Source of the DNA: Apostichopus japonicus
Lineage: Eukaryota > Echinodermata > Holothuroidea > Aspidochirotida > Stichopodidae
Length of the DNA: 64,000 nucleotides
Direction: 5' to 3'
Assembly (NCBI RefSeq): GCF_037975245.1
Contig: NC_092578.1
Coordinates: 17,135,321 to 17,199,320, forward strand
Below are positions 1 through 11,034 of the stretch, in pieces. Made by a program: the position numbers and the translations under genes. The notes beneath the pieces are model-generated. The model saw only the letters and a list, made by a program, of their open reading frames with translations. It searched no databases and had not been told where the DNA came from. Position 1 is the stretch's first letter, and each line of letters opens with the position of its first letter.

Positions 1-477
1 TGGGAGTTTCTCACTTAGTGATAAATCTTGTAAAAGAAAGCTAATATTTGTAGTGCATGTAAACGTTGTTATAAACTTGCAGTATATACGTATTATTATT
101 GTGTTTCTTCAGTATGTAGGCTGCTGTATAAATGTACCGACAATGCATACTATTGTGAAAAGAACGCAGTTCTTTAGTTTAAATATTTAAAAATGTTGTA
201 TTCCTTTCAATCACAAATGCGTGTATTTTTTCATCAGGGTTCGTTCTGCATTGCCCCCCCCCCACCCTTCTCCTTCCTCATTTCCCAAATGGATCGGACT
301 TCTGACGTCATGGCCTCAGTCAACTGATTCCCTTGATACCCTATATTTATATATATGTATATATAAAGATATATATGTATATGTATATGTATATATATAT
401 ATATGAATATGTATATATATATATATATATATTATTTACATTAACATAAAGTCCGTTCAAAGTATCTCTTTCGAGAT
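1..477. other. non-coding, no gene recognised
   Basis: AT-rich sequence with one poly-C run near 254 and an imperfect (TA)n tract at about 341-434. I see no exon of the downstream kinase gene here; its upstream exons presumably lie before the window. Confidence 0.5.
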
Positions 478-1005
478 CCGGCTTTATAGGAATCACAAAT
501 GATTTTCGAGTTGGTTAGCATCATGTTTGATCTCTAGAGTAAGGCAAAATATGTCACCAAAAACAGAACTAGTATTGTTCGATACAGGTGACAAACGCCT
601 ACAAGTGGAATTACGACCTTTCTTACCGGTTTCGAACCTCTGGACATACAATCAGCATCCATAGCCTAGTTGGTTAGGGTGTCCGCGTACAGAGCGGGAG
701 GCCCGGGTTCGAATCCCGGTGGAGGCTGGAAGTTTTTTCACTTCGTCGTCTTCGTATTCGTTACGGTGACACATCCGCAAAAAGGGACAATATCTCACCA
801 CACACACGTCAAGAGAGTAATTAGTTAAATCTGACACGAGTACTGATATGAGTGACAGGATTCACAGAACCACTGGAACTACTAATGAGGTCTGAAGGCA
901 GACTATTCCAATCCCTAATTGTATTTGGAAGAAAACTATACTTATAGCAATTGGTACTGGCATCACTGTTCTTGATTTTCCAACTCATTACGATTTTCAT
1001 TTATG

Positions 1006-1097
<92 letters not shown>

Positions 1098-1110
1098 TAT
1101 ATATAGATAT
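478..1110 (+). repeat. tRNA-headed SINE-like element, family 1, copy 1
   Basis: An interspersed element found again at 16931-17227 and 23288-23430. Its middle holds a tRNA-like block (654-726) with a perfect A box (TAGCCTAGTTGG, 662-673) and B box (GGTTCGAATCC, 706-716). After it comes about 230 bp missing from copy 2, then a 3' segment shared with copy 2 (CTGTTCTTGATTTTCCAACT, about 967-986), then a long (TA)n tail. About 175 bp of conserved non-tRNA sequence precedes the tRNA block, which is unusual for a simple tRNA-SINE. The (TA)n tail stops about 15 bp before the splice acceptor of the first kinase exon. Boundaries come from pairwise comparison by eye; no target-site duplication was identified. 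Confidence 0.7.
654..726 (+). other. tRNA-like sequence (SINE head, probably not a functional tRNA)
   Basis: It folds as a cloverleaf: acceptor strands GCATCCA and TGGAGGC pair at 6 of 7 positions, the anticodon stem TCCGC/GCGGG pairs with one G-T wobble, and the T arm is intact. The loop GTACAGA gives anticodon ACA, which is not a normal cytosolic cysteine anticodon. It sits inside a dispersed repeat, so I read it as a pol III promoter of a SINE rather than a working tRNA gene. Confidence 0.6.
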
Positions 1111-1128
1111 ATATTCTTCCCCACATAG

Positions 1129-1343
1129 AGCTATGTGGCTACTACTCGCTTCTTCCACGGTGACTTAGCTGCTCGTAATATTCTGGTCGGAAGTAATCTT
1201 CACGTGAAGATAACTGATTTTGGCCTGACAGAGGATTTGTATGAAAGAGGGTACACACGATTGAGGGCGGACGAAAAACGGCCGTATAAGTGGTATGGTC
1301 CAGAAACAATGGAGTTCCAGTACTGCAACCTCAAAACAGACAT
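1129..1343 (+). CDS. tyrosine kinase, catalytic-loop and activation-loop exon
   Basis: Internal exon of a protein tyrosine kinase. The acceptor is at CCCCACATAG (1128) and the donor is AT|GTACGT after 1343, leaving two bases of a split codon. Read from the first full codon it gives [20 protein letters not shown]: the tyrosine-kinase catalytic loop, with His-Gly-Asp in place of His-Arg-Asp but the catalytic Asp and the LAARN core present. DFGL follows (Mg binding), then activation-loop tyrosines in YERGYTR, then KWYGPE matching the usual KWMAPE. Loss of the HRD Arg is typical of kinases that do not need activation-loop phosphorylation; that is family knowledge, not shown here. The acceptor could lie two bases later at the second AG. 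Receptor versus cytoplasmic class cannot be decided because the N-terminal exons are outside the window. Confidence 0.88.
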
Positions 1344-2484
1344 GTACGTTGTTATACAGAAATAAAAACAGTAATGTATTTTCTGTGTTGGGTCGTTTTT
1401 TTTGTCATTCGGGTCCACTCAATGAAATTGTGTAACACGGCTTTTCTCGTGTTGCAGTGTTACATGATGCATTGGAATTTGAATTGCGCGCCAAATCAAA
1501 CGTTAATACCGGTATGACACTGTAGAATCCCTCCGATATAATCCGGGGGGGGGGGTTGAGGGGGGAGATGCTAACCTAGTGTAGAATAACTAGCTTATTT
1601 CACACCGATTATCAAATACCCTAAAGAAGGGGGGGGGGGGGAGGGAGGCGGGATTCGACACTATCACACCGGTCTTATAACTTTCAGCTATTGGAGTTAA
1701 AGTCCCATTATGTGTTCCATTATAAACAACACGTAATAATGTTAACCTAACCATCACTCTACAATCGCTCTCGATATTATAATTGAATAGTAAATAATCA
1801 CAGAATCACGACGATGTACTTTTTTCCCCCTTTTTTATTTTATTGTGGTCCTTCCCGGATATCGAGCATGCTTCCAAAGCAAACAAACAAAGAAGGGGAA
1901 ACCTTTGTTTTTATTTAAAAGAATAGTCCAGGTCAAAATTACGTTTTGATATGTTAAAGAGTAACATAATCAAAGCATTCTGGTTAAAATTTGCATTCAA
2001 TTCCTAATGTACCGTTTTTGAGGTATTGCCAGTTGAAGTTGCCACCTTTCGTACCCAAAAGTGAACTTGGAGCAAACAGATGTGACGTCATTGTTCCTCA
2101 CTGATAAATAATAGTTTTCATTCGCTCGATTTCATATGCGAACTTATAGGCTGTTTAAATTTTGGACAGAAAAAGTACATTTATCGTGATTGTGTGATTA
2201 TCGACTACACAATAGTACGGATGGGGAGGAGGGGGAAGAATGGGGGAGGAGGGGGAGGGGGAGTTGTTTGGACATTTGAGATTGGATAGTGTAATGGGTT
2301 TTTATCCATGTGTTACTTTGTTTTTATTTATCTCTTTCTTTCTTCTAGATGTTCGTATGGTATTTTTTTTTTATGGGAGATGGGGGGGGGGGGTGAGTTG
2401 CTTTGACAGTTGAGATTGGATGCATGTAATGGAGTTTCATCCGTGTGTACATTTTTTCTTTATATCTTTCTTTCTTTCTTCTAG
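1344..2484 (+). other. kinase intron
   Basis: Non-coding. Contains poly-G runs (near 1544 and 1629), a T-rich stretch near 1820, and at its 3' end a tandem duplication of the branch/acceptor region (see 2260-2510). No other exon seen. Confidence 0.6.
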
Positions 2485-2510
2485 ATGGTCGTATGGTATT
2501 TTATTATGGG
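2260..2510 (+). repeat. tandem duplication of a splice-acceptor region
   Basis: About 125 bp is present twice. Both copies carry GAGATTGGAT, a pyrimidine-rich tract, TTCTTCTAG and the first about 30 bases of the kinase exon. The downstream copy (acceptor at 2484) is the real exon. The upstream copy (acceptor at 2348) keeps a good 3' splice site and reads ICSYGIFFLWEMG in frame before running into poly-G and a GTGAGT donor-like site at 2393. The 44-nt pseudo-exon so defined (2349-2392) would shift the frame if included. Confidence 0.7.
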
Positions 2511-2625
2511 AGATTTACAGTTTTGGTAGGATGACACCTTACCGTGGCATGACCATCCAAGAGGTTCGTCAGAGGTTGAAAGAAGGATTTAGACTACCTG
2601 CCCCAAAGAGATGTCCGCAAGCAAT
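2485..2625 (+). CDS. tyrosine kinase, C-lobe exon (helix F region)
   Basis: Joined to the preceding exon it gives D-I-WSYGILLWEIYSFG, the highly conserved DVWSYG-type C-lobe motif, then MTPYRGMTIQEVRQRLKEG and RLPAPKRCPQAM. The join AT|A makes Ile, confirming phase and order. The donor is AT|GTAAGT after 2625 and again splits a codon. The sequence matches receptor-type kinases (P-Y-x-G-M-x, then a G-x-R-L-P-x-P motif), but it does not identify a subfamily. Confidence 0.9.
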
Positions 2626-4395
2626 GTAAGTCAAAAACGTATATGAATAATTTTAAATCCATAACATACCGACAGCCCTTAATAACATGTATTTGATACT
2701 GCTTCGGGCTAGACACAACACCATGTTGCAAGTGTCTTGTTTTTAATTTAACTTAAAATACCACAATACCGTCTCTGAAAAATATTCCATACGTTATTCT
2801 CTAATTATTCCGCTTACCCCCCCCCCCCATCACCCCTTAAAAGTAATCTTTCTTCTATACTCCTTTCTTTCCTCCTTCCATCGTCTCCTTCCTCTTACAT
2901 CATTGTATCTTTGCCTTAACTCCATTTCGTCCTTTTTGTCGCTATACTCATCCCCTTCTGCGATGTTTTTTTTTATCAGAGAGATGCTTTAACATCCTCC
3001 CTCCCCCTACGTGTTTGCAGGGGTGTGGGCAGCGTGAATTGCTAACGTACTATTGCACGTTAGCGTGGATCATTTACCATTTACTAATCAACAGTTTCTG
3101 GCAGCAGGTAATGATAAAAGTCACCATCAATAAAGAAAAACTTCATCTTTGGAGAGACATCATTAAGAAGATGGATGAGAGGCCAACCGATCCATTAAAA
3201 TGTTTACAGATACGTATTCCCTCGATCAACCAAGTGAGACTCTTATGTTGAAAGTGTCACAGGGTGCAAACACGTGATGCATAAAAACGAGACAAATACC
3301 GGAAAAATTTGAGTAAAGCCGCGGCTGGGTTCCAAATGTTCTCGAAATTACAGTGTGCATTGATTGTTGTTAGTTTGCATGCTGCAAGGAAAAGGGAGTC
3401 TTTAGACATGTTTACACTTAAAAGTTATACGACTATACCCCATACTGAACCGATTCTCGTACTTACCATTCGCCTCTCGCAGATACCCAGATGCTCAGAG
3501 AGCCGGATCGGAGCTCTTGGACAACTATGTCACCGGGACCTTTTATTGCACCCTGCACGCCCCCTTTTAGTATAATAACTAAAATGAGACTAAACTATTC
3601 TTTACTCACCATATCTTTTCCGGGTTGCTCCATATTTCCCCGAGCCCCCTAATTGGCCTAGGCCCTGGACAGGGCTGGATTAAGGGCAACTGATGCCCTA
3701 AGCACAGCTCAACAATGGAGCCCCCTCGGACCCTCTTTTGCTTAACTGACATGATATTAAGATTCAATAAGTGCAGAAAAAGAAATTAAACATTAAACAT
3801 TTATAACCTTCCTCCAGGCCAGACCCCAGCCTAGACCAGGCCCAGACCCCCACAACTATATTAAATAAACACATCTTTATTTGATTTCTTTTAACACAGA
3901 TTGGGAAATGTAATATAACACACACTAATCTTAATTTATAGTAGCAAAATAGTTGAATTTACACCTAAAAGTTTGTCATCGTTGTCCCTGTATATCTGTC
4001 TCGGAAGTTGAGTGTGGCAGTGAGAGAGTTAAAGGGCATGACATCTAGGGGGAAAGGACTATGTGGTGCCCCTTTCTTCCCTTGGTGCCTTAAGCATTCG
4101 ACTTCATAGTTAATCCAGGACTGGACCTGGGGTCTGTGTGTGATGGGGGGAGGGGGTGGGGGAATGGGAGGGGTTGTAGTCTCCTGATGCCGCTCTCGTC
4201 AGACCTGCATATACCAACAACAACAGTCCGAGTAACGTGCAACTGATCATCATTAACAGTTTTTCCAACTAATTATTGACGAATTTACCTGTTTGTCTGT
4301 GTGTCCCGGGCGCGAGACTTGGCTCTCGACGCCTCTATTTCACAACAATTCCTGATGTCATGTTATCGGATCTGTTCTTATCACGTCCTTTGCAG
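2626..4395 (+). other. kinase intron
   Basis: Non-coding apart from the hAT-type element at 3670-4123. An open frame at about 3309-3575 has no recognisable domain. A short acceptor-like CTCGCAG at 3476-3482 precedes a stretch that could read YPDAQRAGSELLDNYVTG, which I do not recognise. Poly-C and G-rich runs occur near 2817 and 4144. Confidence 0.5.
3670..4123. mobile_element. non-autonomous hAT-type DNA transposon
   Basis: Begins CAGGGCTGGATTAAG and ends with the inverse of CAGTCCTGGATTAAC, giving terminal inverted repeats of about 15 bp with two mismatches. It is flanked by imperfect 8-bp direct repeats, GCCCTGGA (3662-3669) and GACCTGGG (4124-4131), matching at 6 of 8 bases. CAG-type termini and 8-bp target duplications are diagnostic of the hAT superfamily. 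No transposase frame remains. It lies in the kinase intron. Confidence 0.7.
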
Positions 4396-4603
4396 GTATG
4401 AGATCATGCTAGCCTGCTGGAATGAGGACCCTGACTCGAGGCCGCCATTCAGTGAAATATTTGATGCCTTGACTACTATTTTGGAGAAGATGGGAGATGA
4501 ATACTGTCTCTTTGATGAAGACGAAACTTACATAATACAACAATCAGAGGCTAGAAGGAGAAAACCATCTCTGTTTGATTCCATTATGGGTTCTCTCAAC
4601 TTG
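4396..4603 (+). CDS. tyrosine kinase, last catalytic-domain exon
   Basis: The acceptor is TTTGCAG at 4395; with the preceding AT it makes Met, then YEIMLACWNEDPDSRPPFSE. This is the conserved C-lobe end (CW-x-x-DP-x-x-RP-x-F) with the invariant Arg. After the domain come EKMGDEYCLFDEDETYI and a basic stretch ARRRKPSLFDSIMGSLNL. It ends in phase 0 at TTG|GTAAGA. The acidic tyrosine context (FDEDETY) is a plausible phosphorylation site, by inference only. Confidence 0.9.
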
Positions 4604-4674
4604 GTAAGATATTTTTAAGTTAATTTGTAGAGAATATCGTAAATTCCGAATAAAATGTTGAAAGATTATACGCC

Positions 4675-4676
<2 letters not shown>

Positions 4677-4760
<84 letters not shown>
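4677..4760. repeat. (TA)n microsatellite
   Basis: About 84 bp of uninterrupted TA dinucleotides within the kinase intron. Confidence 0.95.
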
Positions 4761-4761
<1 letters not shown>

Positions 4762-5849
4762 TATAATAAAATATAATAAGTATAGTAATTCCACACGTTG
4801 AGACTAAACCCTGAAGGATTAAACAGTTTTCAAAATCACCACGAGGCTGTCAAGCAAGAAACACTTCAGATGCTAGAAAGATATTTCATCACTTAACCTC
4901 CTTTTAAGTTTATTTTTTTATTTATTTGTTCTTATCCCAAAAGCCATTTCGTAGAATCAGAGTTTATAAGTTGTACAGGGAGTTCTCGGACACGTCCTTC
5001 AGTGATAAATAATTGGAAGTCGTTGTCTTCTGGTAAATGTCTTTCATGAGATTCCAATGAAGCTTCATTAATTTCCTCTTCTCGAAAAGTCTCTGTGATT
5101 CATGAAGGCCTGAAGAGAATTAGCACGACGTCAAAGGTTCTGTGAAATGAATATCTGTCATGATTTTTGCGAAGATAAAAGGGAAGAAAAAAAACAGGTT
5201 GGTTATATATATGGGTTCGGTATATTAATAATAATTCTCCAAAATAAAAAAAAGGGAGGGTGGGTGGTGGAGGGGAAGGGAGGGGGATGCGATGAGATCG
5301 AGATATTGTCAATACATGCAAGGGCAGCTATTATTACTTATGAACAAGTGGTGAGGAGGAGGGGGAGGACGGGGGTGAGGGGGGGGGGGGGGGTTAACGC
5401 GTACACGGAATACTACCTACAAATATTAGTCATGTATTTTGTTTTTAATTCTCACGGACTAAGCAATGTGTGAAGATGGACGAGGGCAAGGAGGATGGGG
5501 GTTGGTGGGTTGAGGGTTTGAGGAGGGCTTCATTTTTGTGATGATTTGAGCCTTTGTGATTCAAACATATCTGACTCGGCGGTATTTTTTATAGAAGACA
5601 CAAACCCAAGCATTATGCAGTCGAGGTAGTGGTAATGAACAACCCTCCCCCACACCCCACCCACATCCCTGCAAAAGAGCGAGAGAAAATATGAATAATC
5701 CGAAATCATCATCCCGACGTGATTTGGTAACTGCAGTAACTAGTAACTGGGAATTAGGTGTTGTTATTCATGCATGGTTTTCTTCTTGGAAGCGTTGTGG
5801 TGAAAGTGGGGGGGGGGAGAATTTAACAGTAGCGGGGCGTCCATACAGT

Positions 5850-6161
5850 CAGGGGCGGATGCCCCCCCCTGACGGACTCAAATGGACTGCTGGCGCCCTT
5901 TTCAGCTTTTTACCACTTTTTACTTATTCGCAATATTGACTTTTTTATTGCGCCCTTATCTACCTTTTGACATTTGTCACATTATCTGCAAATTAGCCAG
6001 GCCCGGAAGTTTCCGGCGATCTAGAGAGTATCTTTACTCAAAAAAATTCCTGTACTCTCCGCGCCAACCTGTGGCGGCGCTCCGCTTAAATAGTGTCGAA
6101 AGCGCCCCTACAGACCATTCTCGCCCGCCCCCCCTGACCAATACCCCTAGCTCCGCCACTG
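5850..6161. mobile_element. hAT-like non-autonomous element
   Basis: The left end CAGGGGCGGATG and right end (inverse) CAGTGGCGGAGC share the form CAG-G-GGCGGA typical of hAT-like MITEs. The interior is GC-rich at both ends (GCGCC words) with no transposase motif. I could not find a matching 8-bp target duplication, so the exact ends are uncertain. Confidence 0.5.
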
Positions 6162-6691
6162 GGGAGAAATACTACAAGCAGGGGTGGTATTAACGATTGG
6201 TCTGTGTCTCTTCTGTAATCGTTATACAGGCTGTGTTTTCCGGAGAGTATGTAATATATAATAGTCCTCGTTTTGACACCACTTAATCTGACGTAGAATT
6301 GCGCTGTGAAACTTTTAATTTGACATTTACGAATGCACCAATTTGTGACGTTGCTGTCGTGATATTCGTAGAAATCATGAGGTTGAAGCGACCACAAATG
6401 TGGGAGAAAACACGCAAGGGCTCATTTATTACAACTTATACGTCGGGTGGCTTCCAATCCATCATTTTTTAACTCAAAGTTGGAATCTTTTCAATATAGA
6501 AAGTCATTCCAGATAGGAGAACCGTAGATTGCTCTTGGATGAGAAAATAAAAACACGCACACCTTACTGTGACCCGGCCGGGGATCGAACACGGAATCTC
6601 CCGAATTCTTATATCAGTATATAAAAGACGGAAAACTGACAGAGGAATACAAAGGAAAATTGAAAAGAGCAACATATCATGTTTTTTTGTG

Positions 6692-6850
6692 TGTGTAAAA
6701 GTAAGTTGGCCTGGCGTTTCGATCCTAGCAGGATCTTCTTCAAAGGCTTCTCCAAAGGATCGAAACGTCAGGCCAACTTACTTTTACACATTCTCCTACA
6801 AAGGCTCTCTAGTGGATAAGCAGTTTGCTAACAGTTTTATTATACCCTAT
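6692..6850. mobile_element. palindromic element with GGATCGAAACGTC arms, copy 1
   Basis: The left arm (6692-6725) and right arm (6757-6790) are 34-bp inverted copies with one mismatch. Each contains GATCGAAAC next to a CTTCTTCAAAGGC-type block. The right arm runs into TCTCTAGTGGATAAGCAG and a GCTAACAGTTTTATT terminus shared with the copies at 29687 and 41473. The arms resemble the ends of Penelope-like retroelements; see findings for the hammerhead-like core. No protein is encoded. Confidence 0.6.
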
Positions 6851-6932
6851 ACCCAAATACATAATTTGTCCTTTTTAAGTTTTCCTTGTTCATCTGTGAT
6901 ATTTAAACACCACTTTGTATTTTAAATTTTAG

Positions 6933-7076
6933 ACTGATGAAGACTACAGTAGCTGGGCTAGTGGTGCCAGTGGTAATGGATCTGTCTTCACCACTGATGA
7001 TTACCTGGTCAATGATGGGACCTTTGTTCCAATCTTCGAAGAGGATTCTGACGAAGATGAAGATACGAAACGAGAG
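6933..7076 (+). CDS. tyrosine kinase gene, acidic C-terminal exon
   Basis: A 48-codon phase-0 exon with acceptor TTTTAG (6932) and donor GAG|GTGAGT after 7076. It reads TDEDYSSWASGASGNGSVFT, then TDDYLVNDGTFVPIFEEDSD and EDEDTKRE. It is acidic and Ser/Gly-rich with two tyrosines in acidic context, consistent with the C-terminal tail of a receptor kinase. Phase continuity with the previous exon (phase 0) supports assignment to the same gene. At least one further 3' exon must follow, and I did not find it with confidence. Confidence 0.75.
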
Positions 7077-7479
7077 GTGAGTGCAGTCCGATGATAACAA
7101 AGGACCCATAAGTGGGTAGGGTTGGGCGCCACACAAGGATGATATGCCGTAAATCTATGTGGAACGCCAATAGGGTCACCGAATATGATTTTGTACTAAT
7201 TTCACACACTGATGGACTAAAAGTATACAACAATGTGATTTTTACCGTTGTATGCATTAACTTTACACCTTAATGTACTAAACGTACCCAATAACACGCT
7301 AATTTTACAAGGTGATGTACCATAGTTCATAAGTGATTAGAAATTAGAGATTTCATACATTATATATTTAAATAAAAATAATTGTATTCTTGGTTCATGG
7401 TAAACAAATTTAAAACGTTTGAATGTCATTTTAGAATGAATCAACTGCATTTCATATATGATAAACTACGTATCGATTC
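7077..7479 (+). other. non-coding, start of next kinase intron
   Basis: No exon or repeat recognised between the donor at 7077 and the minisatellite. Confidence 0.4.
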
Positions 7480-10400
7480 GTAAAGTGATTGGTGAACTGT
7501 CAAGTATGTATGTATGCAAGTATGCAATGTATGCAAGTATGTCTGGTACAGGTATACTGTACTGTAGTGATTGGTGAACTGTGAAGTATGTATGTATCCA
7601 TGTCTAGTACAGGTATACTGTACTGTAGTGTTTGGGGAACTGTGAAGTATGTATGTATCCATGTCTAGTACAGGTATACTGTACTGTAGTGTTTGGGGAA
7701 CTGTGAAGTATGTATGTATCCATGTCTAGTACAGGTATACTGTACTGTAGTGTTTGGGGAACTGTGAAGTATGTATGTATCCATGTCTAGTACAGGTATA
7801 CTGTACTGTAGTGTTTGGGGAACTGTGAAGTATGTATGTATCCATGTCTAGTACAGGTATACTGTACTGTAGTGTTTGGGGAACTGTGAAGTATGTATGT
7901 ATCCATGTCTAGTACAGGTATACTGTACTGTATTCTAGTGATTGGTGAACTGTGAAGTATGTACGTATCCATGTCTGGTACAGGTATACTGTACTGTAGT
8001 GATTGGTGAACTGTGAAGTATGTATGTATCCATGTCTAGTACAGGTATACTGTACTGTACTGTAGTGTTTGGGGAACTGTGAAGTATGTATGTATCCATG
8101 TCTAGTACAGGTATACTGTACTGTAGTGTTTGGGGAACTGTGAAGTATGTATGTATCCATGTCTGGTACAGGTATACTGTACTGTACTGTAGTGATTGGT
8201 GAACTGTGAAGTATGTATGTATCCATGTCTAGTACAGGTATACTGTACTGTAGTGTTTGGGGAACTGTGAAGTATGTATGTATCCATGTCTGGTACAGGT
8301 ATACTGTACTGTACTGTAGTGATTGGTGAACTGTGAAGTATGTATGTATCCATGTCTAGTACAGGTATACTGTACTGTAGTGTTTGGGGAACTGTGAAGT
8401 ATGTATGTATCCATGTCTAGTACAGGTATACTGTACTGTAGTGTTTGGGGAACTGTGAAGTATGTATGTATCCATGTCTAGTACAGGTATACTGTACTGT
8501 AGTGTTTGGGGAACTGTGAAGTATGTATGTATCCATGTCTAGTACAGGTATACTGTACTGTAGTGTTTGGGGAACTGTGAAGTATGTATGTATCCATGTC
8601 TAGTACAGGTATACTGTACTGTAGTGTTTGGGGAACTGTGAAGTATGTATGTATCCATGTCTAGTACAGGTATACTGTACTGTAGTGTTTGGGGAACTGT
8701 GAAGTATGTATGTATCCATGTCTAGTACAGGTATACTGTACTGTAGTGTTTGGGGAACTGTGAAGTATGTACGTATCCATGTCTGGTACAGGTATACTGT
8801 ACTGTAGTGATTGGTGAACTGTGAAGTATGTATGTATCCATGTCTAGTACAGGTATACTGTACTGTAGTGTTTGGGGAACTGTGAAGTATGTATGTATCC
8901 ATGTCTAGTACAGGTATACTGTACTGTAGTGTTTGGGGAACTGTGAAGTATGTACGTATCCATGTCTGGTACAGATATAGTGTACTGTATTGTATAGTGT
9001 AGTGATTGGTGAACTGTGAAGTATGTATGTATCCATGTCTAGTACAGGTATACTGTACTGTACTGTAGTGATTGGTGAACTGTGAAGTATGTATGTATCC
9101 ATGTCTAGTACAGGTATACTGTACTGTAGTGTTTGGGGAACTGTGAAGTATGTATGTATCCATGTCTGGTACAGGTATACTGTACTGTACTGTAGTGATT
9201 GGTGAACTGTGAAGTATGTATGTATCCATGTCTAGTACAGGTATACTGTACTGTAGTGTTTGGGGAACTGTGAAGTATGTATGTATCCATGTCTGGTACA
9301 GGTATACTGTACTGTACTGTAGTGATTGGTGAACTGTGAAGTATGTATGTATCCATGTCTAGTACAGGTATACTGTACTGTAGTGTTTGGGGAACTGTGA
9401 AGTATGTATGTATCCATGTCTAGTACAGGTATACTGTACTGTAGTGTTTGGGGAACTGTGAAGTATGTATGTATCCATGTCTAGTACAGGTATACTGTAC
9501 TGTAGTGTTTGGGGAACTGTGAAGTATGTATGTATCCATGTCTAGTACAGGTATACTGTACTGTAGTGTTTGGGGAACTGTGAAGTATGTATGTATCCAT
9601 GTCTAGTACAGGTATACTGTACTGTAGTGTTTGGGGAACTGTGAAGTATGTATGTATCCATGTCTAGTACAGGTATACTGTACTGTAGTGTTTGGGGAAC
9701 TGTGAAGTATGTACGTATCCATGTCTGGTACAGGTATACTGTACTGTAGTGATTGGTGAACTGTGAAGTATGTATGTATCCATGTCTAGTACAGGTATAC
9801 TGTACTGTAGTGTTTGGGGAACTGTGAAGTATGTATGTATCCATGTCTAGTACAGGTATACTGTACTGTAGTGTTTGGGGAACTGTGAAGTATGTACGTA
9901 TCCATGTCTGGTACAGATATAGTGTACTGTATTGTATAGTGTAGTGATTGGTGAACTGTGAAGTATGTATGTATCCATGTCTAGTACAGGTATACTGTAC
10001 TGTACTGTAGTGATTGGTGAACTGTGAAGTATGTATGTATCCATGTCTAGTACAGGTATACTGTACTGTAGTGTTTGGGGAACTGTGAAGTATGTATGTA
10101 TCCATGTCTGGTACAGGTATACTGTACTGTAGTGTAGTGATTGGTGAACTGTGAAGTATGTATGTATCCATGTCTAGTACAGGTATACTGTACTGTAGTG
10201 TTTGGGGAACTGTGAAGTATGTACGTATCCATGTCTGGTACAGATATACTGTACTGTATTGTATAGTGTAGTGATTGGTGAACTGTGAAGTATGTATGTA
10301 TCCATGTCTAGTACAGGTATACTGTACTGTAGTGTTTGGGGAACTGTGAAGTATGTACGTATCCATGTCTGGTACAGATATACTGTACTGTATTGTATAG

Positions 10401-10718
10401 TGTAGTGATTGGTGAACTGTGAAGTATGTATGTATCCATGTCTGGTACAGGTATACTGTACTGTACTGTAGTGTTTGGGGAACTGTGAAGTATGTATGTA
10501 TCCATGTCTGGTACAGGTATACTGTACTGTACTGTATTGTATAGTGTAGTGATTGGTGAACTGTGAAGTATGTATGTATCCATGTCTAGTACAGGTATAC
10601 TGTACTGTAGTGATTGGTGAACTGTGAAGTATGTACGTATCCATGTCTGGTACAGGTATACTGTACTGTACTGTATTGTATAGTGTAGTGATTGGTGAAC
10701 TGTGAAGTATGTATGTAT
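7480..10718. repeat. 61-bp minisatellite array with higher-order structure
   Basis: About 50 head-to-tail copies of a 61-bp unit containing GAACTGTGAAGTATGTATG, ATCCATGTCTAGTACAGGTA and TACTGTACTGTA. Two main variants alternate: GTGTTTGGGGAACTG and GTGATTGGTGAACTG. Extra ACTGT steps or a TATTGTATAGTGTAG insert mark certain units. The order of variants at about 8100-9230 recurs at about 9105-10366, offset by 1003 and then 942 bp (the difference is one unit), a sign of unequal exchange. On the - strand all three frames lack stops because the 61-bp unit contains none. The long open frames there, up to 274 codons, are repeat artefacts and not genes. Confidence 0.95.
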
Positions 10719-10902
10719 AGACATCCTTCATGTCTTATATCATGTTTTACTCTTACTGCTGTTGTTATTACTTTTAGGTTTTCTTAAGTTTGGTAATTTT
10801 ATATTCCAGGTTTTGGTTCTTTTGTACAGTGCTCTTGAGCATGTTTCATTTCATGATAACAGCACTTTAATATATGGTATTTATTATTATGATTATTATT
10901 AA

Positions 10903-10962
<60 letters not shown>

Positions 10963-10981
10963 GATTATGATTATGATTATG

Positions 10982-11034
<53 letters not shown>
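10719..11034 (+). mobile_element. (ATT)n-ended insertion in the minisatellite (LINE/SINE 3' tail?)
   Basis: Unique sequence ending CACTTTAATATATGGTATTT followed by (ATT)n with ATG interruptions (to 11034), splitting the 61-bp array. The array resumes at 11035. The word TATGTAT at both junctions may be the target duplication. An ATT-repeat tail after a TTTAATATATGGT-like end is typical of L2/CR1-type 3' ends. No coding sequence. Confidence 0.55.

Larger units (their letters stand above)
4604..6932 (+). other. kinase intron
   Basis: Holds a (TA)n tract (about 4677-4760), G-rich runs near 5250-5395, a hAT-like element (5850-6161) and a palindromic element (6692-6850). Open frames here overlap low-complexity or repeat sequence and show no domains. 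Confidence 0.5.

Noticed and set aside
654-726. Functional tRNA gene
   Set aside because: The ACA anticodon, acceptor mismatch and presence of the same block in a second dispersed copy indicate a SINE head.
3309-3575. Open frame in the kinase intron, and an alternative reading after the CTCGCAG acceptor at 3482
   Set aside because: The kinase exons on either side join perfectly without it, and no kinase or other motif is present.
7441-10731. Long - strand open frames (up to 274 codons) of MDTYILHSSP-type repeats
   Set aside because: They are translations of the 61-bp minisatellite in all three frames, with no independent start, splice or domain evidence.
10719-11034. CRISPR-like or phage-like structure in the repeat-rich region
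   Set aside because: Repeats are contiguous with no unique spacers, and the genome is plainly eukaryotic.
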